Positions 54,538 to 64,000 of a DNA stretch of 64,000 nt are shown here, piece by piece (position 1 is the stretch's first letter; each line of letters begins with the position of its first letter). The notes under the pieces were generated by a model. That model made no database searches, was not told the DNA's origin, and worked only from the letters and a program-made list of their open reading frames with translations. Origin of the DNA: Rheum nobile. Its lineage: Eukaryota > Streptophyta > Magnoliopsida > Caryophyllales > Polygonaceae. The stretch spans positions 372,001-436,000 of the forward strand of contig WOAB01000528.1 of assembly GCA_027886185.1 (NCBI GenBank), in the 5' to 3' direction. The translations under genes were made by a program, and so were the position numbers.

Positions 54538-55160
54538 CCTCCGCTGCTACGCATATATAATAGATTAGTGCCACAGATTTGATTTCCAATGCAGTTTGTG
54601 TCTTAGTTCTACCATGTTAATTAGTACGTGTAATTAATACCTTGCATTTTGGTATAAGCTAATCGGAGTTTGCATCAATTGATTGCATTTTGGTATCTTC
54701 GTTAATTTTTGTGTTCAACAAGTTGTACGTACATTAATACACCAAGCAACTTAATTTTATAATTACACGTACACAAATGAATTTCTCCATTATAACATAC
54801 ATATATAAAGCTTCAATATATACAGGGGAAGTTTGTCTTAGTTGCCATGTTAGGGCAAGTTTTCAAGTTTCACAATCTGATTGTGTGAGAGATGAATAGA
54901 ATAGTAGTACAGTATCAAATTGATCCTGCATACAGATTATCATAGATCAAGCATCTCAATGATGCACCAGGACCAGGTAGTCTTCATATAAGGATGGAGA
55001 CTTAGACCTTCTTGGGCTTTATTTGGTGCAGCCCAATAATTGGAGGCGGTGGCACGTTTTCCAGCAACAAAATCAGCTTTTGATTTTTTATCCTCTGCAA
55101 TGTAGGATAACATTCACATTCAAGTTTATCATTAAGGGTTCTAAATAATACAGTACTCCA
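54538..55160. other. Intergenic DNA after RING copy E
   Basis: About 55060-55155 matches 26890-26995 between the SRA gene and Mariner-1. The rest is AT-rich with no supported gene. It ends where the Tat LTR begins. Confidence 0.55.
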
Positions 55161-55784
55161 TTGATGGTTCCCAAGTGGTTTAAGTAAACAAAGTATCCAG
55201 CTATCAAGACTTGAGCCTTGACTAACGCGGTTAACCTCTATCAATGCAAGAACACATACAAGTGAAGAACGCGGTGTTTTATAGATATCAGATAAGGAGC
55301 TTTCCACTCTTTACAAATACAAGGGAATCATCACATATCTTAAAAAAGTGAAAACAAGCTCACGGCCCTATTTTTTCTTCTTTTTCTCGACCCCGATTTC
55401 TGAGGAGTGATGGGCTATTTATAGGCAGGGAGTCCTGCTTCCGCTGAGTCTGTCGTTATGCGGCTCATCCTATGATACACGTCGACAAAGGGGTGTAAGA
55501 TGGTGATTGGACCGGCGAGGAGGGCAGACGCGTGTACAGCGGGGGAGGCATCTGGTTGGCGTGCCCGGATTGGTCCGAGTGATTTGTGGCGGTTTAGGGG
55601 TGTCCAGTGGTTTCCACGCGATCATCGTTGTTGGACGCGCTAGTCGTATTTCATGGCTTTTCTTGTGCTTCCCTCCCTCATGAGCCTTCAGGATTGCCGC
55701 GTCAGACATATTCCAAGGCGTGGGGCTTTGATGAGGAATGTAGAACGCGTGAATGCTGTTATGATATAACAACGCGCTATCACA
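55161..55784 (-). repeat. Tat element 3' LTR (about 624 bp)
   Basis: On the coding strand it starts TGTGATAGCGCG next to the polypurine tract and ends near CCATCA. A TATA box, CCTATAAATAG on the minus strand, lies at about 55418-55428. The right border is well supported; the left border is inferred from the end of host homology. Confidence 0.65.
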
Positions 55785-55976
55785 TCCCCTTGTTTTGGCA
55801 AGTCATTCATGGCTTAGCAAAAGCAATAAAAAATTGTAAGTAAGAATGAACGCGTTCTTGGGGAATCGTGGTGGGCCTCCATATGGCGCCTCTTTGGCGG
55901 GCCTTCGCATGACGCCTTTTCGGTGGGCCTGGTGGTACGGCTTTTGGGCCTGGTAAGTGGGGGCCCATCTGGTTTG

Positions 55977-55987
55977 CTATAAATAAG
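55977..55987 (+). promoter_or_regulatory. TATA box for the antisense gene of the Tat element
   Basis: GCTATAAATAAG on the plus strand, outside the LTR, about 215 bp before a GTAAGG splice donor at 56194. It points towards the extra gene and away from pol. Confidence 0.5.
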
Positions 55988-56028
55988 ACGGGCTGAAAGA
56001 TGGGCGGGAAGACACTTCACTTTCCACA

Positions 56029-56039
<11 letters not shown>

Positions 56040-56104
<65 letters not shown>
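56040..56104. repeat. (CT)n microsatellite
   Basis: More than 30 CT repeats in the presumed 5' leader of the antisense gene. A G-run of about 23 bases follows at 56273-56295 inside the presumed first intron. Confidence 0.92.
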
Positions 56105-56108
<4 letters not shown>

Positions 56109-56908
56109 CTCCTCTCTCGTGACATTTGCGGTTCCGGGCGGATCTCAGTCGTCTCTTCGTCTTCTCCGGTTATTTCTCATGTGATTCCACCAGGTAAGGG
56201 TTTCCTTCTTCCTTCTTTAGTCGTCATTATGGTTGTGAGGCATTTGCATGTACTAAATTTTTTGATTTCTGGGAGGGGGGGGGGGGGGGGGGGGGTGAGA
56301 TTGCGGTTTCCTTCCCTGGCAAGGGTGAGGTGCTGTGATGGTCGGAGGGGACAAGGTGGTTCGCCGATACTTTGGGGGTTTTTGGGGAGCCACACATGGG
56401 TTAGGACGGGCGGTTGAGAGGTTTCGACGGTTAGGGATAGGCTTCCGACCACTGGGGTTAATCTGGGCTCGGGATCCGTTACGGGCTTAGGGAAGACGAA
56501 GAGTCGTTTCCTGGTGGCAGGCAAGAGGGAGGGGAGCGGGGGGAGGTATCCCTTCATCTTTTCCGGTTTCGAGCCGACCATCAACCCGACTCACTTATTT
56601 TTTCTCTTTCCTTTGACCGACCCGGTCTCATGATTGTTGATGAACCCTGGTGGCAGGCAAGAGGGAGGGGAGCGGGGGGAGGTGTCCCTTGGTTGTAGGG
56701 TTCGCCCAGTGCTCTCCCCCTTTTTATTTCTTTTTCTTGCTCTTGCTCTCTTTCTTTATTGGTAGCGCGGTGATTCATGATTTTTCTTTACGCTCTTCCT
56801 CCCTAGGCGCGCTCTGCATTTTCTTTCACCGTGCTAAGTCTCTTCTTGTTTGACCTTGTCTTCAGAGAGTTGAGAGAACGCGTGACCACCTCAGATCGCT
56901 CTTTTAGG

Positions 56909-59310
56909 ATGCCTAACAACGAGACATATTCGGGGAGTATGGACCCTTTAGGCCGCGCTAGGGAAGATGTTTTCTTGGCCGATGATCCGGGGATGAGTCC
57001 GGAGGAAGCTACTTCTACTCATCTTCAACCTCTCCTGGGCCCTCTCGGCCATCCAAGGTGAAGGGAGGCGCGGTAATTTATGGGGGAGTCGAGACTATCT
57101 CCTTGGATTCGGAAGAGACTATGGAAGCCGCGCCACTTCCTAGGGGGAGAACTGGAGCCGCGTCAACCATATCAGGGGAAGGTGCTATACCCCGGTCTCC
57201 AATCATGCCTCCAGAGACATCTTCTTGCCGGGAGGGGCATGTAGATAGTTGTGCCGACTTCCCCAGTCATAGACTGGGTGTAGAACCCCCGCCTCCTGCT
57301 AAAGTAAACTCGAAAGAGATCCCCATGATGCCCCTCTCAAGGGACGAGGATATGCGCGAACTGGGCTCCTATACCACAGTCTCCCTTCAGACTCTGGAGA
57401 GACTAGCGGAGGAGATCCCTTGGCCCCGAGGTGTAGAGTTGTGTCTTCCTGAGCGCTTGGGTTCTTCATTAGCGCGCTATGAGAATTGTTTGGTGGTTAA
57501 TCTGTTTAGCTTGGAAGGGGGGTTTCGTTTGCTCTTGGCCGATCATTACCGCAATTTTTTAGCTATGTCCAACTTGAGCCCTGCGCAGTTGTACCCGAAC
57601 GCATGGAGGTACTTTAGTGGCTACACCATGCGGTGCTATAAGGAAGGGATAACACCTGACGCGCAACACATGCATTGCCTTTTCACCATGAAGTATGATA
57701 GGGGGATGTGTAACTATAGTCTTCATACCTTAAAGGTCATCAGCAAACCATCCAACGTGGGAAAATGGAAGGACAAGTGGTTCCTTGTTAAAGGCTATTC
57801 AGAAGACTTATTTAATTGCCAGAGATATCCCGCGCCATTCAAAAGGCCCAAGAAACCTTCTCAACGAGAAATAGACGTGTGCAAAGCTAGGTTTCGCAAC
57901 GACCTGGATGCTCCCGACTTTAAGAGGTTGATTACGCAGGAAAACTTGGAGAAGGCGGGCTTGAGTTTTCCGCGAGGATGCGGTCGGGATGTGAGGGAGA
58001 GGGGTATTCACCCGTCTGTTTGATATTAACGCGTTTCTGAATGCCTTACATAGTTGTGTTATTGCTTCTTTCTTCATTGTTCATTTAAAACATGCATATG
58101 GTTATGGCTGGTGTATTTGGGCATATATGGTGAGCTCCTCGTTGCTGTTAGAGAGTGCAATGCGGAAAACAAAGAGGGGGGGGGGGGGAATCTTCAATCC
58201 TCGCGGTGGTTCCTGAGGACGAAGGTACTTCGACTCCAACCGTGGAAAAGGACCAGGCTCTTACTTCGATCGTGGCTGTCGAGGCTACTAGCACTACCCG
58301 ACCCCTTATGCCTTCGGCCATGGTGGAGAGCAGGAGCAAGACTCGCCACGAGGGGAAACATGAGGGACCGGTTACCAAGAGGGCTAGGGTGGAGACTGCC
58401 GCGGGAAGTAGCTTGGCTAGACGCGCCGATCTTGTTAACATGGACATCGTTAGGTGCTATACCGCTCATGCCCCTACCGCGGCTGAACTGAGGAAACTCG
58501 CGGTCCCAAGGGAGGCTTGCATTGCGGAGAAAGTGTGGTTTAACACCTTACCCGCGGCTCACCTGGAATATGAGACTTTGAAGTATCTCGAGATGGTATC
58601 TCCTGTTTAAAGGACCATTTCGGCTACATATTTTCTTTTGCGGTTTTTGACTTCCTCTTTCCTTTTGATAGGCTCGTCTGGGAATGCTCGCCACAACTTC
58701 GTACTTCAAGACTTTGGAAGCGGGAGTCTCTGTATTGGAACGATGCGGGGATGGAGGGCAGCTAGAGGAGTGCAAGAAACAGGTCGAGGAACTCAACATT
58801 GATCGTGACACGGCTAGGAAGGAGGCGTCTGAGACCAAGAAAGAGATTGTCGCCGTCATGAAGGAAGCTGAAGATTTGAAGCAGTCTGTTGCCAAGAAGA
58901 GGAAGGACAATGACAAGCTGAAGGCCGCGAATGAGGCCCTTGCAAAGGATCGTGATGCTGTGGAGGAGAAACTTCACACCGCGGAGGAGAAGCTTCACGC
59001 CGCGGAGGAGAGGATTAGGGTCGAGGAGGCCAGGGTGCAATCCGCGATTCATGCCCACCTATCCTATGATGAACACAAACTTAAGAGAGCAGACGAGATC
59101 CTGTCGCACTGGCAACAAGGCATTCGTATTGGAGTCAGGCAGGCCGTGGCTAGGTTTGGTGAGATTGATTCTCGGATCGCTTACTTCGAGCCAAAATACA
59201 CAAGCCTTTTTGGGGAGCCAGAGGTACCGGACTCGGACGATGAAGGCCATGACGCGGTTCCAGGCCCGGGGCAGGGTGGAGACGTGCCAGCGGAGAACCC
59301 TGTCGTGTGA
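56909..59310 (+). CDS. Extra gene of the Tat element (gypsy-type Transposase_28-like), spliced
   Basis: Gene opposite to pol. A presumed 5' noncoding exon ends at the GT of 56194 and rejoins after AG 56864-56865. Coding starts at ATG 56909 (MPNNETYSG). Two introns fit in phase: 57991-58151 (GTGAGG...TTAG) and 58596-58671 (GTATCT...ATAG); reading stays open across both. The central part has LPERLGSSLARYENC, FRLLLADHYRNFLAMSNLSPAQLYPNAWRYFSGY and KWKDKWFLVKG, as in the plant 'putative gypsy type transposon' family. The C-terminal part (58780-59070) is a Lys/Glu-rich coiled coil, then an acidic tail. A 1-nt shift near 57030 separates the first 40 codons from the rest. Function is unknown. Confidence 0.6.
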
Positions 59311-59456
59311 AGTTTATGATGAATTGCCTGTTTTAGTGTTTTGGTTAATTTTGTTAGGATGACTCTTCGAAACAATGGAACTTTTGGAATCTTTCTAAGT
59401 TTGGGTATGAATGCAAATGACGAATAGTTTGATGTGCTTGAATTTTGTGGGTTAAC

Positions 59457-60015
59457 GATCGCGGTGGCAGCCCCAAGCCTAAGCTCGCGAGATTTTACCT
59501 GTCTGAGAGAGCAGAGACGTGGTGGCAGCCCCAAGCCTAGACTTGGGGGATCTCACCCGTCTAAGAGCCGGGATGCGGTGGCAGCCCTAAGCCTAGACTT
59601 GAGGGATCTCACCCGCCTAAGAGCAGGGACGCGGTGGCAGCCCCAAGCCTAGACTTGAGGGATCTCACCCGTCTAAGAGCAGGGACGCGGTGGCAGCCCC
59701 AAGCCTAGACTTGAGGGATCTCACCCGTCTCAGATAGTAGGGACGCGGTGGCAGCCCCAAGCCTAGACTTGATGGATCTCACCCGTCTAAGAGCAGGGAC
59801 GCGGTGGCAGCCCCAAGCCTAGACTTGATGGATCTCACCCGTCTAAGAGCAGGGACGCGGTGGCAGCCCCAAGCCTAGACTTGAGGGATCTCACCCGTCT
59901 AAGAGCAGGGATGCAGTGGCAGCCCCAAGCCTAGACTTGAGGGATCTCACTCGTATAAGAGCAGGGACACAGTGGCAGCCCCAAGCCTAGACTTGAGGGA
60001 TCTCACCCGTAGTTT
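59457..60015. repeat. 56-bp tandem array in the Tat element
   Basis: Ten head-to-tail units built on GGTGGCAGCCCCAAGCCTAG and GATCTCACCCGTCTAAGAGC. The two outer units are the most diverged. It lies between the end of pol and the end of the antisense gene, a usual site for tandem arrays in Tat elements. Confidence 0.92.
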
Positions 60016-60172
60016 CTTTCAGTGGGGCTTACGCGATGACGTCTTCGGGCTCACGCTTACCCTCTTGAGCTATGTCCTGCAAAGAGAACAAAACTTGTAC
60101 AAGTAATCGCCTAACGGCGATGCTTTATTGATGATTGTTACATATATTACATCACAACTTCCGGGTACAACT

Positions 60173-63100
60173 CTAGGAGTAGTATTTCTTCAGGCGAGAA
60201 ACATTCCAGGTCTTGGGTAAGGTGGCTCCGTTCTCATCGCGCAGTTTGAACGCGCCCTCATGAACTTCGTCGCCCAGGAGGTACGACCCCTCCCACTTCG
60301 GATCAAGCTTGCCACCGTCAACGCGTCGTAACACCAGATCTCCTTTCTTGAGTAGACGCGGCCTCACTTTCTTGTTGTAATATGTCACGACTCGACGCTT
60401 GTATTCTTCAGACCTTAAGGCTGCCATATCGCACAACTCCTCTCTTAAATACATGTCCAGCTTGAGGGAATCTTCGTTGCTCTTTGGATCAAAATCAAAC
60501 ACCCGGACATAAGGTACCAAGGTTTCCATGGGAACGACGACCTCGGTACCATAGACCATGGTGAAAGGGGTTTCCCCTGTTGCTCGTCGCGCTGTGGTGC
60601 GGTAGGTCCATAACACCAAGGGTAGCAATTCGGCCCACCTACCCTGTGCTCCGGTCAATCTTCTTAAATCGTCCAGGATTCACGCGTTGACGTTTTCGAC
60701 TTGCCCATTTTCTTGTGGGTGAGCGACAAATGAAAACTTCAAGATAATATGCAAGGATGAGCAGAGGTCGCGAACTTCCTGACAATCGAACTGAGGACCG
60801 TGGTCAGTGATGATGGACCAGGGCACTCCAAAGCGGCATATGAGGTTTCTCCATAGGAACGAACACACTTTTGACGAGGTGATTTTGGCCATGGCTTCAG
60901 CTTCTACCCACTTGGTGAAATAATCCACGATTACTAGGATGTAACGGTTCTGCCCCGCCGCTTTAGTAAAAGGGCCCATGATATCCATTCCCCAGAGGGC
61001 GAACGGACACGCCGCGTGAATAGGCTTTAGATTAGACGCGGGGCGATGAAGAACTTTGGCATGCCTCTGGCACTTATCACATTTGTTAACATAGATGGTG
61101 GCATCCGCTCTTAGGGTAGGCCAGAAGTACCCTCTCCGAGTGATCCCTTGGGCTAACGACCTCCAACATGGATGACCTCTACAAATCCCCTCATGGGCTT
61201 CTTTTAGGATTTCGGCTGCCCTTCGCGCATCGACACACAACAAATCAGCTTCAACAAACCCTTTTCTATAGAGCCTTCCTCCTCTGACACAGTATCTCGC
61301 GGCCTTTGCTTTAATTTTCCTTGCTTTAAGACCATCGTCTGGAAGATTGCCGCGTTCGATGTATTGTGAGATGGGATCAACCCAGCTTTCTTCTGGTTGA
61401 ATGCTCATCACCTGGCTCGTGACCCCCTTGGTCATCTTTCTTTCTATTAACACCTTGTTCCCTACCTCCAAGGGCAAGTTTGCACCCAGTTTCGAGAGGG
61501 CGTCTGTTCTGGTGTTCGAGGCACGGGGTATGGATTCTATGCAAAACGCGTCTAGACAGGACACCATGGTTTTGATCTTAGCACAATAGGCGGGGATGGA
61601 TCCTGTCTTGGCTTCATACTGCCCCATCACCTGCCGCGCTACTACCTCTGAATCGGTGAAGGCTTGGACCCTTCGTGCACCATTTAAGAGAGCCATTTCT
61701 AGACCAGCAACCAGGGCTTCATACTCCGCTTCATTGTTGGTGACGGAAAATGCAAAGTTGAGGGCATAATAAGCTTCAATGGACGCGGGACCTTCTAGTA
61801 CTATCCCCGCTCCTCCTCCCGCATCACATCTCGATCCATCAACGTAAACCCTCCACTCCTCAAGATTCGGTTCCTCCAAAACAACAAAGCTTGCTTCAAT
61901 GATAAAATTGGCTAAAGCCTGCGCTTTAATAGAGGTGCGAGGCCAGTAGGAGAGATCAAACTCTGACAACTCGACAACCCACTTGGTCATTCGGCCAGAT
62001 AGCGCGGGCTGGTGTAGAATCTGCCTTAAGGGAAAGTCCGACAGTACCTGGATAGAGTGGGCTTGGAAATATGGTCTTAGACGCCGAGCTGCCGATACCA
62101 CGGCTAACGCCACCTTCTCTGCTGGGGAATACCTTTGTTCAACAGGCTATAAGACCCTGCTCATGAAGTATACCGAGTAAATGCTTTCTCTGGACAATAC
62201 CGCGCTGACAATGGTGGGACTAACTGCTAGATAAAGCTGAAGATCTTTGCCGCGGCGAGGGGGAGATAGAGTAGGTAGCTGGTTTAAGTAGACCTTGAGA
62301 CTTTGGAAAGATTTCTCTAACTCCTCGGTCCACTCGAACCTCTCGTTCTTTTTGAGAGCAATGAAGAAGGGGAGTGCTCTATCGGCCAGCCGTGAGCAGA
62401 ACCGGCTCAGGTAGTTGACCGCGCCATTGAGTTTCTGAATTTCATTCCTTGATCTCGGAGACCTCATCGCGACAACAGCAGCAACCTTCCCGGGGTTGAC
62501 ATCAATGCCCCGAGCACTAATCATGAAACCGAGGAACTTGCCGGAGTCCACTCCAAATACACATTTCTCAGGGTTCAGACTCAACTGGAACTTCCTCAAC
62601 GTCCCAAACACTTCTCGCAAATCTACCAAATGCTGCTCATTCGAGGCGCTCTTGACCACAATGTCATCCACATATGCTGAAACGCTGTTCCCTAGCTGCC
62701 CCTTGAACACACGGTCTATCAATCGTTGGAATGTAGCTTCCGCGTTCTTTAGGCCAAAAGGCATGACCCTGTAACATCAAGTGCCCTGGTTAGTGATGAA
62801 GGACGTGCTTTCTTCATTGCGTGGATCCATCTAAATCTGGTTGTATCCTGAATAAGCGTCCACGAAACTCAGCGCTACATTTCCCGCGGTGGAATCAACG
62901 AGGTTGTCTATGTAGGGCAGCGGATAACTGTCCTTTGGGCATGCCTTGTTCACATCCTTGAAATCTACACACATCCTCCACTTCCCACTGGCTTTCTTCA
63001 CAAGCACCACATTGGACAACCACTTGGGGTATTTGACCTCGCGGATAAATCCCGCTCGGAGTAGCCTTTCAACCTCTGCATGGGCAGCTTTACCGCGTTC

Positions 63101-63933
63101 CTTGTTAATCTTTATTTTCCTTTGGACCAAGGGTCGGGCTGCATGGTCGATATTGAGCGAATGGGTGACTACGGTTGGGGGTACACCCTTTATATCTTCA
63201 ATGCTCCAGGCTAATACGTCTCGCGAGACAGTCATCAGACGCTCAAGCTCTTGGGCGAGGTCTCCGGTCATGCATCCCCCGACAAACAACTTCTCTTCTT
63301 TGTTCTCGTAAGGAGAGAGCACAGTTTTCTCGAATTTCGGCGGATCCCCGGACAGAGGACTCCCTACCCCCATCTTCGCATCATATCCTTCAACCATGTA
63401 TACAGGGTTTTGAGACCTCGACTTCAAGGAAGACAGATAGCACCCCGTGCCTCTTCTTGGTGGCCCCTGGATTCCCCAACCTTGTCACCCACATGGAATT
63501 TAAATTTCAGATGGTAGATGGAGAGGGCTGCCTGGAACTTCATGAGGGATACGCGGCCCATTATTGCGTTGTACGACGCTGGGAGTCGTACCACGGTGAA
63601 CTCGATGTCTTCCACTCGCCGCACGGGGCTGGTCCCCAATGTCATTTTCAACTCGATTGTGCCCGCGACATCCACTTCTTCCCCAGAGAATGTGACCAAC
63701 TTCCCCACAAATGGCTTTAGGGAATTGGTAGATATCCCTAGTTATTCGAACGCGTCAAAGTAAAGTATATCCACCGACGCACCCGAGTCCACTAGCACAC
63801 GCCTTACCATCTTAGTTCCTAGCTGGGAGTGGATCACGAGAGGGTCGGTGTGAGGCATATGCAATCCTTCCGCGTCCTTCTTCATGAGTGTCAGGCCAGA
63901 GTGAGGCCGGGATGATTGGGCGATGCTGAACAC
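60173..63933 (-). pseudogene. Tat element pol remnant (protease, RT, RNase H, second RNase H, integrase)
   Basis: Read on the minus strand. Protease LVDSGASVDILYFDAF and YNAIMGR. RT: RMCVDFKDVNKACPKDSYPLP, LSFVDAYSGYNQI, VMPFGLKNAEATFQRLID, AYVDDIVVKS. RNase H: RLRPYFQAHSIQVLSDFPLR. Second RNase H: WRVYVDGSRCDAGGGAGIVL, NNEAEYEALVAGLEMA. Integrase: HEGICRGH, CDKCQRHA, GMDIMGPFTKAAGQ, IITDHGPQFD, PQENGQVENVNA, then a C-terminal GDLVLRRV..GKLDPKWEGSY. Stops lie near 62829 and 62775 (before CYRVMPFG), 62147 (Gln expected before PVEQRYSP) and 60680 (before ILDDLRR), with further breaks near 63424 and 63742. Not functional. Confidence 0.93.
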
Positions 63934-64000
63934 GGAGGGAGCATGATGACTTTCACGTGCATATCTCTTCCTTTCTTGGTTACTGGAACCCGCGAGCGAA

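Larger units (their letters stand above)
55161..64000 (-). mobile_element. Tat-lineage Ty3/gypsy element, 3' part, continuing past the window
   Basis: Minus-strand pol with protease, RT, RNase H, a second (archaeal-type) RNase H and integrase; the dual RNase H is the mark of the Tat lineage. After pol come a 56-bp tandem array, an extra gene on the opposite strand, a polypurine tract (about 55785-55797, coding strand CAAAACAAGGGGA) and the 3' LTR. Such antisense extra ORFs between pol and the 3' LTR are known in Tat-type elements. Gag and the 5' LTR are beyond 64000. Confidence 0.9.

Noticed and set aside
55814..56125. Arg/Glu-repeat ORF on the minus strand
   Set aside because: It is translation of the (GA)n complement of the CT microsatellite.

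Overview
This is nuclear DNA of a flowering plant, probably a eudicot; a Lamiales-like asterid is only a guess. The evidence is plant retrotransposon lineages (Ty1/copia, Ty3/gypsy chromovirus, Tat), plant DD39D mariner transposons, a SINE, MITEs, spliceosomal intron signals and plant gene fragments. There are no operons, ribosome binding sites or CRISPR arrays. Only three host genes look intact: one SRA-domain gene (25329-26105) and two RING-H2 genes (46336-47064 and 53818-54537). Most of the rest is transposable elements nested in one another.

Layout. 1-4786: decayed Ty1/copia element with its 3' LTR, inserted in an SRA gene whose 3' half follows at 4787-5257. 5258-8255: palindrome-rich LTR-like DNA, a 49-bp tandem array and a MITE. 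8256-21449: RING-H2 gene copy A, split by a 12.5-kb copia element (8628-21118) that itself carries a 7.1-kb gypsy element (9783-16860) and an LTR fragment (about 18142-19212). 21450-25328: AT-rich DNA with a first-exon fragment of a PGSIP/GUX-like glycosyltransferase gene. 25329-27369: intact SRA gene followed by RING fragment B. 27457-32607: mariner element 1. About 32681-39870: third copia element, broken by a solo LTR (35400-39834) that is itself broken by a 2.85-kb solo LTR (35541-38388). 40062-44181: mariner element 2. 44300-47064: RING fragment C, a SINE and intact RING gene D. 47065-53152: mostly unassigned DNA, including an inverted-repeat-bounded segment with tRNA-like sequences and a MITE copy. 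53818-54537: intact RING gene E. 55161-64000: 3' part of a Tat-lineage gypsy element on the minus strand, with a spliced extra gene on the opposite strand.

Two themes stand out. First, an SRA-gene plus RING-H2-gene cassette with shared flanks has been duplicated several times, and its copies sit at different stages of decay. Second, both mariner copies carry a second conserved ORF, convergent to the transposase, encoding a small protein with a CCCH zinc-finger-like motif and a C-terminal SUMO-interaction-like motif. To my knowledge this is not described for plant mariners and is the best candidate for something new. Several LTRs also carry clusters of short palindromes, in three of them just upstream of a TATA box. 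Many stop codons inside the elements are of the CAA/CAG to TAA/TAG, CGA to TGA or TGG to TGA/TAG type, as expected from deamination of methylated cytosine.
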